A stretch of 64,000 nucleotides of DNA from the NCBI RefSeq assembly GCF_014117265.1, contig NZ_CP059833.1, positions 806,001 to 870,000 on the forward strand. The letters are read 5' to 3'. This DNA is from Corynebacterium hindlerae. Lineage in GTDB: Bacteria; Actinomycetota; Actinomycetes; Mycobacteriales; Mycobacteriaceae. A model generated the notes under the pieces. The model saw nothing but the letters and a program-made list of their open reading frames with translations. It was not told where the DNA came from and did not search any database. The translations under genes were made by a program, and so were the position numbers. How positions within the stretch are numbered: the stretch's first letter is position 1; each line of letters opens with the position of its first letter. This document shows positions 18,418-26,642 of the stretch, one piece after another.

Positions 18418-18457
18418 CAGCCCCCTTCGAGAATTTTTCGACGGGGGCTGCTTTGGT
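18418..18457 (+). terminator. Terminator of the aromatic catabolic operon
   Basis: Stem CAGCCCCCTTCGA / TCGACGGGGGCTG with one bulge, followed by CTTTGGTTGTTTG, starting 17 bp after the aminotransferase stop. Confidence 0.75.
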
Positions 18458-18581
18458 TGTTTGTGGGTTAAGTATTTCCGCTTTCCTCGGTAACGCCTGG
18501 TCAAGGGGCATAACTATATTGCGTTGGGGCTTTGGGGTGTTGGCCCCGACATTGCTTCCCGGTGGGGTGATTTTGCTTTCT

Positions 18582-18655
18582 CCCCGACATTACCCTCCCG
18601 AAGTTCGGGGTCGTCGCAACGATTTTGGGGCAACCTCGGGGGCGTAATGTCGGGG
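18582..18655 (+). repeat. 74-bp palindromic repeat, copy 1
   Basis: Begins CCCCGACATTACCCTCCCGA and ends TCGGGGGCGTAATGTCGGGG, forming a stem of about 20 bp with one mismatch. The inside holds CCCGAAGTTCGGG and a small hairpin TCGT-cgca-ACGA. A partial left end (18544-18560) and a partial right end (18677-18697) flank it. The whole gap 18458-18741 between the convergent aminotransferase and sucD genes is made of this material. Confidence 0.85.
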
Positions 18656-18676
18656 TCGTGGCTCCGGCCCACCAAT

Positions 18677-18697
18677 CTCGGGGGCGTAATGTCGGGG
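18677..18697 (+). repeat. Half copy (right end) of the 74-bp repeat
   Basis: Repeats the right arm CTCGGGGGCGTAATGTCGGG after a 21-bp spacer. It probably pairs with the degenerate left arm at 18544 (CCCCGACATTGC), nesting the full copy inside. Confidence 0.75.
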
Positions 18698-18741
18698 TCA
18701 ACGCCGCCAACACACCCCCAAAAACCACAATCCCCAATCAA

Positions 18742-19626
18742 CTATTGGGCTAGTAGCTCCCGCATGAGTGCTGCTGCTTGTGATGGTGTTTTGCCGACTT
18801 TCACCCCAGCAGCTTCAAGGGCGACTTGTTTGCCTGCGGCGGTTCCGGCGCTGCCGGAGACGATTGCTCCCGCGTGCCCCATGGTTTTTCCTTCGGGGGC
18901 GGTGAAGCCAGCGATGTAGGCGACTACTGGTTTGGTGACGTGTTCTTTGATGTAGGCTGCTGCGTGCTCTTCCGCGTCACCGCCGATTTCGCCGATCATG
19001 ATGATGGCTTCGGTGTCGGGGTCGTTTTGAAACTGCTCGATGACGCCGATGTGGGTGGTGCCGATGATCGGATCTCCGCCGATACCGACGCAGGTGGAGA
19101 AGCCGATGTCGGAGAGTTCGTACATCATCTGGTAAGTGAGGGTGCCGGATTTGGATACGAGCCCGATTCGCCCTGGGTTGGGGGCGGTTTCGGCTGGGAT
19201 GATGCCGGCGTTGGATTTGCCTGGGCTGATGATTCCGGGGCAGTTAGGTCCGATCAGGCGGGTGCCGGATTCTTTGGCGAGGGCGTGGAATTCGGCGGTG
19301 TCTTTGACTGGGATGCCTTCGGTGATGACGATGCACAGCGGGATTTCTGCCCGGATCGCTTCTTCCACTGCGTCTTTCGTGAAAGCGGCGGGGACGAAGA
19401 TGACGGTGGTGTCTGCCCCGGTGGCGCGCATTGCTTCGCGGACGGATCCGAAGACAGGGATGGTGACGTCGTTGTCGAAGGTGACGCTGCTGCCGGCACG
19501 TTTCGGGTTCACGCCACCTACGATGTTGGAGCCGGAGTTGAGCATCCGTTGGGTATGCTTTTGACCTTCGGATCCGGTCATGCCTTGGACGATGATTTTC
19601 GAGTTTTCGTTAAGGAAGATTGCCAT
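18742..19626 (-). CDS. sucD: Succinyl-CoA synthetase alpha subunit
   Basis: 294-residue subunit that carries CoA binding and the phospho-histidine of succinyl-CoA ligase in the TCA cycle. Visible are the CoA-binding fold start ([19 protein letters not shown]), [11 protein letters not shown] and the active-site His in [14 protein letters not shown]. It starts 17 bp after the sucC stop and is co-transcribed with it. It converges with the aromatic operon across the 74-bp repeat cluster. Confidence 0.97.
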   Translation of the reverse strand: MAIFLNENSKIIVQGMTGSEGQKHTQRMLNSGSNIVGGVNPKRAGSSVTFDNDVTIPVFGSVREAMRATGADTTVIFVPAAFTKDAVEEAIRAEIPLCIVITEGIPVKDTAEFHALAKESGTRLIGPNCPGIISPGKSNAGIIPAETAPNPGRIGLVSKSGTLTYQMMYELSDIGFSTCVGIGGDPIIGTTHIGVIEQFQNDPDTEAIIMIGEIGGDAEEHAAAYIKEHVTKPVVAYIAGFTAPEGKTMGHAGAIVSGSAGTAAGKQVALEAAGVKVGKTPSQAAALMRELLAQ

Positions 19627-19642
19627 GTCAGTTGCCCCTTTT

Positions 19643-20818
19643 TTATTGCGATGCCAGTTCGGCCGCGCGGTGGGCGGCGTCGTCCATGGAGTCTGCTTGT
19701 TCGAGTTTCGGGAGGTTGGCGTCGGAAAGTATGCTTCGTCCCAATTCTGCGTTGTTGCCGTCGAGGCGCACGACCAGCGGTTTCGGTTCGATGCCTTCGG
19801 AGGCGAGGATGCGGAACGCTTGGACGATGCCTTTGGCTACTTCGTCGCAGGCGGTGATTCCACCGAAAACGTTGACGAATACTGATTTGACCTGGGCGTC
19901 GCCGAGGATCACTTCAAGGCCGTTGGCCATCACTTCGGCGTTGGCGCCGCCACCGATGTCGAGGAAGTTCGCAGGCCGCGGCTGGCCGGGTAGTTCTTCG
20001 CCGGCGTAGGCGACCACGTCGAGGGTGGACATCACCAGGCCGGCACCGTTGCCAATGACGCCGACATTACCGTCAAGCTTGACGTAGTTGAGCCCCATTT
20101 TCTGCGCTTTGAGCTCCAGCGGGTCAGTTGCGCCATGGTCCTCCAGCGCTGCGTGGTCGGGGTGGCGGTAGGCGGCGTTGTCATCGAGGGTGACTTTGCC
20201 ATCCAGTGCCACGATGTCGCCGGAACCGGTTTTGACCAAGGGGTTGACCTCGACGAGGGTGGCGTCTTCGGCGGTGTAGACGTGGTAGAGGCGTTTGAGG
20301 ACGGGCACCAGCTTGTCGACGTCCACTGCATCAAATCCAGCTTCCCTAGCCATCTCACGTGCCAGGGTGTCCGTCATGCCATCCAACGGTGAGAAGTTCC
20401 GCTTGACCAGCGCTTCTGGCCGCTCCTTGGCCAGGGTTTCGATATCCACCCCGCCTTCCTTAGACAGCATCGCCAGGTAGCGGCGTTTGGTGCGGTCCAA
20501 GAGGATGGAGAAGTAGTACTCCTCGGCAATGTCAGCACCTTCCGCGACCATCACCTTCCGAACCGTGTGACCTTTAATTTTGAGTCCGAGGATGTCGTCT
20601 GCCACCTGTCCAGCCTCTGCTGGGCTATGCGCGAGCTTTACGCCACCAGCTTTACCGCGTCCGCCCACTTTTACTTGGGCTTTGACCACCACAACTGGGG
20701 TTGCCAGTTTCGCTGCAGCGTGTTCCGCTTGGATCGGGCTCGTGGCCACAATGCCGCACAGGACGGGGACGCCATGCTTTTCAAAGAGATCTCGAGCTTG
20801 GTACTCGTAAAGATCCAC
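19643..20818 (-). CDS. sucC: Succinyl-CoA synthetase beta subunit
   Basis: 391-residue ATP-grasp subunit that binds nucleotide and succinate. It begins [19 protein letters not shown] and contains [23 protein letters not shown] and [10 protein letters not shown], with [15 protein letters not shown] near the C-terminus, all typical of SucC. First gene of sucCD, with a 165-bp AT-rich upstream region (20819-20983) that should hold the promoter. Succinyl-CoA made or used here links directly to the methylmalonyl-CoA chemistry of the transcarboxylase operon. Confidence 0.97.
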   Translation of the reverse strand: MDLYEYQARDLFEKHGVPVLCGIVATSPIQAEHAAAKLATPVVVVKAQVKVGGRGKAGGVKLAHSPAEAGQVADDILGLKIKGHTVRKVMVAEGADIAEEYYFSILLDRTKRRYLAMLSKEGGVDIETLAKERPEALVKRNFSPLDGMTDTLAREMAREAGFDAVDVDKLVPVLKRLYHVYTAEDATLVEVNPLVKTGSGDIVALDGKVTLDDNAAYRHPDHAALEDHGATDPLELKAQKMGLNYVKLDGNVGVIGNGAGLVMSTLDVVAYAGEELPGQPRPANFLDIGGGANAEVMANGLEVILGDAQVKSVFVNVFGGITACDEVAKGIVQAFRILASEGIEPKPLVVRLDGNNAELGRSILSDANLPKLEQADSMDDAAHRAAELASQ

Positions 20819-20983
20819 TGTGAGTCTCCATTTCAGTCAATAATCAATACCCCACATTGATATATGACTTGCCTCACAGATAACAAGGTGGTCAATTTAC
20901 ATCACTTTGCATAATTCACAAACACAGCGTAACAGCAAATCTTTTTGCAAAGGTCAACACCCCCGCTGTTTACCCCCTATTTC

Positions 20984-21628
20984 CTAATGGATTAATGGCG
21001 GGAGCAGAAAGGCCATCCCGACTCCCCAGGTGAGGTGGAGAGCCGTTGCCGAAACTAGATTTCCCGCACGCCGAGCTTCGAAAGTAGCTATCCCACCCAC
21101 CAACAACGCTGCAACAATTAATAGCGGAACCCCCATCGCCATAGTGACCAGCAAGTAGATTCCTACCTGCACAATCACAGATCTTTGCCCTGGAAGAACG
21201 TTGTCAAGGTGTCGTTGCACCACATCCCTGAAAAACATCTCTTCACCCACACCATTGACCACCAAGGTGATCAACGTCAACAGCACCGTTCCTGTCCGCA
21301 TATTATCTAGGAGGTCGCTGACCGGACCCGCTAGAACTGGAATCATCCTCACAGCCATAGCTCCTGCCATGAAAAAGACAATCAGCAGGCTTCCCACCAG
21401 CACCCCACGGGTGACACCGGAAAGGCCCTCCCGATAGGCATCACGGTTTCCGTAGCGCCACCACGTAACCAACCAGACTGCCGCGGTGAAGAAGGTACCA
21501 GCATAAAAGCCTGTGGAAGCTGGGGGTGACTGCGCAGCGAAGAACAACCCAGACGCGCCCAGCGTGGCGGGAAAAACGACTTGCCACAGGGCTGGTCGCT
21601 GCAAAAAAGAGGTAGTCGGTGAGGGCAT
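20984..21628 (-). CDS. CPBP-family intramembrane metalloprotease
   Basis: 214-residue membrane protein (ATG 21628, MPSPTTSFLQR) with about six helices. The CPBP/Abi signature is present: EEMFFRDVVQR (EExxxR) and a later conserved His in SATALHLTWG. Family members cleave prenylated peptides or process bacteriocin-like peptides; no specific partner is evident here. It is divergent from the SDR–TspO gene with a 109-bp gap. It stands alone on its strand. Confidence 0.8.
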   Translation of the reverse strand: MPSPTTSFLQRPALWQVVFPATLGASGLFFAAQSPPASTGFYAGTFFTAAVWLVTWWRYGNRDAYREGLSGVTRGVLVGSLLIVFFMAGAMAVRMIPVLAGPVSDLLDNMRTGTVLLTLITLVVNGVGEEMFFRDVVQRHLDNVLPGQRSVIVQVGIYLLVTMAMGVPLLIVAALLVGGIATFEARRAGNLVSATALHLTWGVGMAFLLPPLIH

Positions 21629-21737
21629 GAAGCCAGTGTTGCACGAACTGAAGGATGAATTCACCCTCGTTAAAGCTGTGTACCCTGGGTGCCAATTATT
21701 GGATTAGAAAAACCACTACTGAGAGGACCTCCCCACT

Positions 21738-23180
21738 ATGGACCAAACCACCATTCGTAAGGCCCTAGTCACGGGCGCAACAGGATATGTCGGAAGTAAT
21801 GTCACCAAACGTCTATTGGAAGAGGGGTGGGCTGTGCGCACCCTGTCCCGCAGCCGGGAGAAGGCGTTAGGAATGGAATGGGGCGATAAAATCGTCGCCG
21901 AGGGAGAGCATGCGGGCGCCGGACAAGTAGAGGTTGTCGAGGGCGATGCGTCGCAGCTTTCCCACGTCCATGATGCGCTCCAGGGTGTCGACGTAGCCTG
22001 GTACCTGGTGCACTCAATGTCAGATGCCAATGACTTCAAAGACACTGAGTTGCGCATGGCTAAGATTTTCGCTTCCGCTGCAGAGGCCGAGGGGGTGAAA
22101 CGAATCGTTTATCTTGGTGGCTTGCACCCCGAGGGCGAAGATCTTTCCGAACACTTGGCTTCCCGAGTAGAGGTAGGCGAGGTTTTTCTGTCCTCGCAGG
22201 TGCCTGCCGCTGTACTTCAAGCCGGAGTTGTCCTCGGGGATGGTTCGGTGTCATTCGAGATGCTGCGCCACCTTTCAGAGCGGCTTCCTGGCGCGATTGG
22301 CCCATCGTGGATCCGTAACCGTATTACGCCAATATCGGTTCGTGATGCTGTGTTCTACCTCGTTAGAGCCGCCGACCTTCCGGAAGAAGTCAACCGTACT
22401 TTTGATATTGGTGGCCCCGATACTCTCCGTTACGCAGACATGATGAAGGAATATGCGAAGGCAACCGGATTGGGGCCACGGTTGATATTGTCTGCCCCGG
22501 TAGCAACCCCTCAGCTTGCAGCCCAGTGGATTTCGCTGGTGACGCATGTGAAAGCGCAGATTGCGCGCCCACTCATCGGCAGCCTCATGCACGATACTGT
22601 GGTGAAGGAACGCGACCTTGAGCGCTACACCGGCACCCCTGAAGGTGGAAATCTCACGTTTCGTGAAGCGATTCTGGCAGCCACAAAAGAGCTTGATACC
22701 CATCGGTGGATGCGAACGTTTACGTCGGTAAGTGCCGCGGTTGCGCTCTGTAGCGCAGTAGGTTCTGGTTTCGTGGCGACGCAAACCAAAGAGTATAAGA
22801 AGCTAGATTTTCCGAGCTGGCAACCTCCGGCGTCTGTCTTCCCTATCGTGTGGACTGCTCTTTACACCGACATCGCCATTATGAATGCGCTAGTGCTGTC
22901 CGATGAGCTGGAGGAAAACAACCGGGACTCCGCGAAGAAGCACGCCGGTGCCCTCGCAGTTAACCTGCTCCTCAATGCTGGATGGACGGGAGTATTTTTC
23001 CGCTCGCGCCGCAGAAAGCTAGCTACGGCGTGGGCTGGGGTCTTGGCGGTGAGCAGTGCTGATTTGGTGAGGCGAGCGTGGCGTTCCGCACCGCAACGTG
23101 GAGCACTGCTTTCTCCTTACGCTGTGTGGACTGGATTCGCTACTGTCCTAACCGCTGCAATCGCAAAGCGAAACGGTTAA
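21738..23180 (+). CDS. NAD(P)-binding SDR/NmrA-like protein fused to a TspO/MBR domain
   Basis: 480 residues in two parts. Residues 1 to about 300 form an atypical short-chain dehydrogenase/epimerase with the nucleotide motif VTGATGYVGSNV and strand IVYLGGLHPEG. Residues about 325 to 480 resemble the TspO/MBR tryptophan-rich sensory protein (WQPPASVFPIVWTALY, NLLLNAGWTGVFF, LLSPYAVWTGFATVL), with five membrane helices. Several expected Trp positions of free-standing TspO appear substituted, for example RRRKLA after the third helix. TspO proteins bind porphyrins or sterols, so a redox reaction on a membrane-bound ligand is possible. A single gene with a strong AGAGGA site. Confidence 0.82.
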   Translation: MDQTTIRKALVTGATGYVGSNVTKRLLEEGWAVRTLSRSREKALGMEWGDKIVAEGEHAGAGQVEVVEGDASQLSHVHDALQGVDVAWYLVHSMSDANDFKDTELRMAKIFASAAEAEGVKRIVYLGGLHPEGEDLSEHLASRVEVGEVFLSSQVPAAVLQAGVVLGDGSVSFEMLRHLSERLPGAIGPSWIRNRITPISVRDAVFYLVRAADLPEEVNRTFDIGGPDTLRYADMMKEYAKATGLGPRLILSAPVATPQLAAQWISLVTHVKAQIARPLIGSLMHDTVVKERDLERYTGTPEGGNLTFREAILAATKELDTHRWMRTFTSVSAAVALCSAVGSGFVATQTKEYKKLDFPSWQPPASVFPIVWTALYTDIAIMNALVLSDELEENNRDSAKKHAGALAVNLLLNAGWTGVFFRSRRRKLATAWAGVLAVSSADLVRRAWRSAPQRGALLSPYAVWTGFATVLTAAIAKRNG

Positions 23181-23186
23181 ACAAAA

Positions 23187-23218
23187 ACTCCCTAGCCACA
23201 TTGCTGTGACTAGGGAGT
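23187..23218 (-). terminator. Terminator, mainly for the initiator tRNA
   Basis: Stem ACTCCCTAGCCACA / TGTGACTAGGGAGT with a 4-nt loop and one mismatch. On the minus strand it ends GGGAGTTTTTGTTT, right after the tRNA. It may also stop the convergent SDR–TspO gene. Confidence 0.8.
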
Positions 23219-23226
23219 CTACTTAG

Positions 23227-23300
23227 TAGCGGGGGCAGGATTCGAACCTACGACCTCTGGGTTATGAGCCCAGCGAGCTACCGAGCTGCTCCACCCCGCG
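23227..23300 (-). tRNA. Initiator tRNA-fMet (CAT)
   Basis: 74-nt tRNA with cloverleaf: acceptor CGCGGGG/CCCCGCT, D arm GAGC-AGCTCGGTA-GCTC, anticodon arm CTGGG-CTCATAA-CCCAG and T arm GTAGG-TTCGAAT-CCTGC. The three G:C pairs below the CAT anticodon and the unpaired first base (C1 against U72) mark it as the initiator. The CCA end is not encoded. Confidence 0.95.
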
Positions 23301-23412
23301 ACGGGTGATAATTCACCGTGCCGTAACCTTCCGTTTAACCGGTGGCCTCGGCAACAGGGATTAACTATACACACCACCCGCCCGCTTGGCCAATCCGCAG
23401 GTCAAAAGGCAA

Positions 23413-25089
23413 TTAACCGCGCGCCCATGCCCCGATTGGTCCCGGCACTACCGGCGGAAGATCACCCAGCAACGCATGCAGGTTGCTTTCTTCTTCTACC
23501 GCTGAGGTCACCGTTTTCACTTTGCCCCGTTTATCCTCTTGCTGAGCCCCTGCCAAGGGAGCGCCACCCATCGGCACTACTCCCCTGCCCATGGCTGAAC
23601 CGGTACTCGACCCACTAACTTGAGCGGGCATCGCGACCGAATGCCCCGGGGCAGTTATCATGCCGGACCGCCCTGCAGAAAGCCCGGCCCCAACCGAACC
23701 CGCTCCGGCGCGCCCCACGCCACCGAATGCAGGGGAACCACCAGCCATGGAAGGCATCGCCCCGAGCTGCTGACTGCCACGCGCCAGGTCAGTCGGCCCC
23801 AGCGCCCCACCGCCACCAGCAAGCTTGCCGACGCCCCCAACAGGAGCCATCTTCCCGCCCGGCGTCCCCGCAGCCCCTAAACCGCCACCGACGGGCGAGA
23901 ACTGGTACGGAGTCACTGCCGCATGCGCGCCCGTAGGCACATCTGCGACCATCCCACCTACCGGGCTGATCCCACCGAACGCACTGGAAACTTCAGTTCC
24001 GAAATCACCCAAGGATGGCAAACCAAACCCACCCATAGACGGATCAATGGCATCGAGCTGCTGCATATTCTGAGCAATCGCCTCAAAACTCCCCGGCCCC
24101 ATGTTCTGAGGCTGGGCAACCAACTGCTCTAACTGCTGCGAGCCGGCCTGAATGCGGGCAATAGGACCTGGTTTGCCATTGCCGTCGACAAGCCCCATCT
24201 GCGCCTGCAGCTCCTCACCTCCAGCCGCAACCTGCTCCATCTTCATCAAATTACGAATCACCGGCATCGTGCTCTCCACCGCGGCCGGGAAGGTAGAGCC
24301 CATAAACGACTTCAAAAACTCCTGCTCAGCCGCCTTCCGCTCCACAGGATCCGGAATCATCGCAATCGCCATCTCAGCCATCGCCACATGAGCCCCACTA
24401 GCCTGCACCACCTGCCCCATGTACTCCACAGACGTCGACATCAACCCGGCATTATTCGCAAAAACATCCGCAGCATCCGCAACCTCAAGCGCACGATCAA
24501 CCGCCGCATTAATGCTGTCAGCCTTATTAATCTCAGCAATATCCCACGCGGTTGTGCGAATGTTCTCCGCTAGCTGCGCAGCATTCTTCGACATCCCCGA
24601 CCACGCCTCAACTGACGCAGCCACAGCCGAAGCATCCGTCGCCGCAAACGCAGCACTCAACTCCGCCAAACTCGCCGGAATAGAAACCGAAGGCGTAGGG
24701 AACGAAAAATCCTCAAATACCTGATCAGGACGAGCAGGGAACAACGTAGACTCAGCCCCCACAGCACCGCCCTCATCAGCAATCTGCAACGCCCGCTCAG
24801 CCAACCCCTCCTGGCTCACCAACGAACGCTCCGTCGCCTTCAAACCATCCCGCAACCAAGCAACCTGCTCCGCATACTTCTGCAACGTCTGCACCGCCGA
24901 ACCAGCGCCACCCTGAACAACAAGCCCATGAGAAGCACCCATCTGATCAAGCCCCGAGACCTCAGAGTACGCAGCGGAGAGGCCGGCTTGTTGGCCTGTT
25001 AGAAATATGCTCTCTGCTTCATTAACCAACGCGCCGATTTCATTTACCTGGCGTTCGAGAATAGGTGCATCAATCTGTAGAAATTCCAT
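23413..25089 (-). CDS. Large type VII secretion-like (WXG/PPE-like) protein with Gly/Pro-rich tail
   Basis: 558 residues from ATG 25089 (MEFLQIDAPILER). Residues 1 to about 350 are Ala-rich amphipathic helices with a W-x-G turn (EAWSGMSKNAAQLAENI), as in WXG100/PPE-type substrates. Residues about 350-530 are rich in Gly, Pro and Ala with repeated GG, PVGG and GAG patterns. The tail ends VVPGPIGAWARG. No signal peptide is visible, fitting ESX-type export. The start overlaps the stop of the DUF3558-like lipoprotein by 20 bp, so the two were one operon before the IS insertion upstream. No WXG100 or secretion ATPase genes are nearby. Family assignment is tentative. Confidence 0.5.
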   Translation of the reverse strand: MEFLQIDAPILERQVNEIGALVNEAESIFLTGQQAGLSAAYSEVSGLDQMGASHGLVVQGGAGSAVQTLQKYAEQVAWLRDGLKATERSLVSQEGLAERALQIADEGGAVGAESTLFPARPDQVFEDFSFPTPSVSIPASLAELSAAFAATDASAVAASVEAWSGMSKNAAQLAENIRTTAWDIAEINKADSINAAVDRALEVADAADVFANNAGLMSTSVEYMGQVVQASGAHVAMAEMAIAMIPDPVERKAAEQEFLKSFMGSTFPAAVESTMPVIRNLMKMEQVAAGGEELQAQMGLVDGNGKPGPIARIQAGSQQLEQLVAQPQNMGPGSFEAIAQNMQQLDAIDPSMGGFGLPSLGDFGTEVSSAFGGISPVGGMVADVPTGAHAAVTPYQFSPVGGGLGAAGTPGGKMAPVGGVGKLAGGGGALGPTDLARGSQQLGAMPSMAGGSPAFGGVGRAGAGSVGAGLSAGRSGMITAPGHSVAMPAQVSGSSTGSAMGRGVVPMGGAPLAGAQQEDKRGKVKTVTSAVEEESNLHALLGDLPPVVPGPIGAWARG

Positions 25090-25416
25090 TTCCGATCTTC
25101 TTCTCCACTTCTGGGTAAAGGATTTCAAGAAATGCCACCGACTCATCACAAACCTCTGAAGAAGAAAGCTTCTTATCATAATCAGTCAACGCTATTTCAA
25201 ATTGACCTCGCGTTGTCTGTATTACGGACGAACACCTATGCACTGAGGATTCATCCAGCCTGTATTGATAGACCGTTCCAAATTTGCTCATTTTTGACTC
25301 GGAGATAAGAAACATTTGTTTTCTAACGGTTTCAATGTCGACAGAGTTCATGATCACTGATGAGCTGTCATGATTCTTGTTGACGGTGAAACCCTCAACG
25401 ACAAGGATGTGTGATT

Positions 25417-25704
25417 ATGCCGAAGGCTTATCCAAAAGAATTTCAACAGCAGTGCGTGGATGCGGTTCTCGTGTTGGGCAAGACACGCGAGGAAGTCGCT
25501 GCCGAGTACGGGATCTCCTCCTCAGCTCTGGGCCGGTGGGTGGCCAAAGCCAAAGGCACCCAAGGCACCGGCCGCGGCTCTCACCTGCGCAAAGCAGACC
25601 CCAACTCCCAAGACCCAGCTGAAATGACCAAACGAATCCGGGAGCTGGAGCTTGAAAACGAGTTCTTAAAAAAAGTCAGCGCCTTCTTTGCCAAGGAGCA
25701 GTAG
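25417..25704 (+). CDS. IS3-family transposase OrfA
   Basis: 95-residue helix-turn-helix protein (MPKAYPKEFQQQCVDAVL; HTH around REEVAAEYGISSSALGRWV) ending in a leucine-zipper-like helix (IRELELENEFLKKVSAFF). It starts at ATG 25417 after AAGGA; GTG 25411 is possible. The A7 run at 25668-25674 (codons TTA AAA AAA G) lies just before its stop and would allow a -1 shift into orfB, giving the full OrfAB transposase. Confidence 0.9.
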   Translation: MPKAYPKEFQQQCVDAVLVLGKTREEVAAEYGISSSALGRWVAKAKGTQGTGRGSHLRKADPNSQDPAEMTKRIRELELENEFLKKVSAFFAKEQ

Positions 25705-25775
25705 AAGACGACTTCTTCCGCGTCATCTACCACTTCGACAAAGAAGGCACGACCAAGCCCAGATACTCGGTCACC

Positions 25776-26642
25776 ATGATGGCACGCGTCCTTAACGTCA
25801 GCAGAGCCGGCTACTACGCCTGGAAGAAACGCCACCACACCCCTGTGGCTGCATCTTCTCCCAGGGGGCGCAGGCTTGCCATCAGTGCCCGCGTCACAGA
25901 GCTTTTCACGACCAAGCACAAAGGGTTTGCCGGTGCTCGCACCATTTTTGCTGACCTGGTCGCTGAAGGTATTGACACCACGTTGTACGCGGTGCGCACC
26001 ATCATGGCGCAGAACAATTTAGTCACGAAGTACCGACGCAAGAAGGTACGCACCACCATTGCGGATCCTGACGCTGACCTGCGCAAAGACTACCTGCGGC
26101 GGATGTTTTATCCCCCAGTGCCCACCACGGTCTTGTGCGGAGATATTACGTACCTGCGCACCCGTGAAGGCTGGATGTACCTGGCCACAGTCATGGATCT
26201 GGGCACCCGGATGGTGGTGGGCTGGTCGATGGCCGATTCCATGCGCTCGAAGCTTGTGGTGGATGCCTTGACCATGGCCCATGATCGAGGCTTCGTTGCT
26301 GGTGATGCGATATTCCACTCGGATAGAGGCAGTCAGTACACCTCAAAGGTGTTCGCTGACTGCGCCGAAGAACTCGACGTTCGCTTGTCTGTCGGCTCTG
26401 TTGGCGTGTGCTGGGACAATGCGGTGGCGGAATCCTTCTTTTCCACGCTGAAACTTCACCTGCTGCATGAGCGCAAACAATTCGATTCCAAGCAGCACGC
26501 CCGCCTAGAGACACTGTCGTGGATTGAGACGTATTACAACCGACAGCGCCGCCATAGTGCGACCGGCCTCATTCCCGCTGAGGCGATGGCCGATTTCCTG
26601 ACCCCCAGCCCCGAATTACTCCCCGAGGCCCTTGCAGCCTAA
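25776..26642 (+). CDS. IS3-family transposase OrfB (DDE integrase core)
   Basis: 288 residues from ATG 25776, but the frame is open back to the A7 slippery run, so it is normally made as the C-terminal part of OrfAB. The DDE triad is readable: Asp in LCGDITYLRT, Asp in IFHSDRGSQYTS and Glu in VAESFFSTLKLHLLHER. The HTH_21-like segment (MARVLNVSRAGYYAWKKR) leads the rve core. No frameshift or stop damages it, which suggests a functional enzyme. Confidence 0.93.
   Translation: MMARVLNVSRAGYYAWKKRHHTPVAASSPRGRRLAISARVTELFTTKHKGFAGARTIFADLVAEGIDTTLYAVRTIMAQNNLVTKYRRKKVRTTIADPDADLRKDYLRRMFYPPVPTTVLCGDITYLRTREGWMYLATVMDLGTRMVVGWSMADSMRSKLVVDALTMAHDRGFVAGDAIFHSDRGSQYTSKVFADCAEELDVRLSVGSVGVCWDNAVAESFFSTLKLHLLHERKQFDSKQHARLETLSWIETYYNRQRRHSATGLIPAEAMADFLTPSPELLPEALAA

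Noticed and set aside
20819-20983. GlxR (CRP-like) site upstream of sucC
   Set aside because: TCACA-like half-sites are present but no TGTGA-N6-TCACA arrangement with correct spacing could be found.
25417-26642. Broken (frameshifted) transposase
   Set aside because: The two frames are joined by a slippery A7 run and the -1 frame is open across it, the standard programmed frameshift of IS3 elements.
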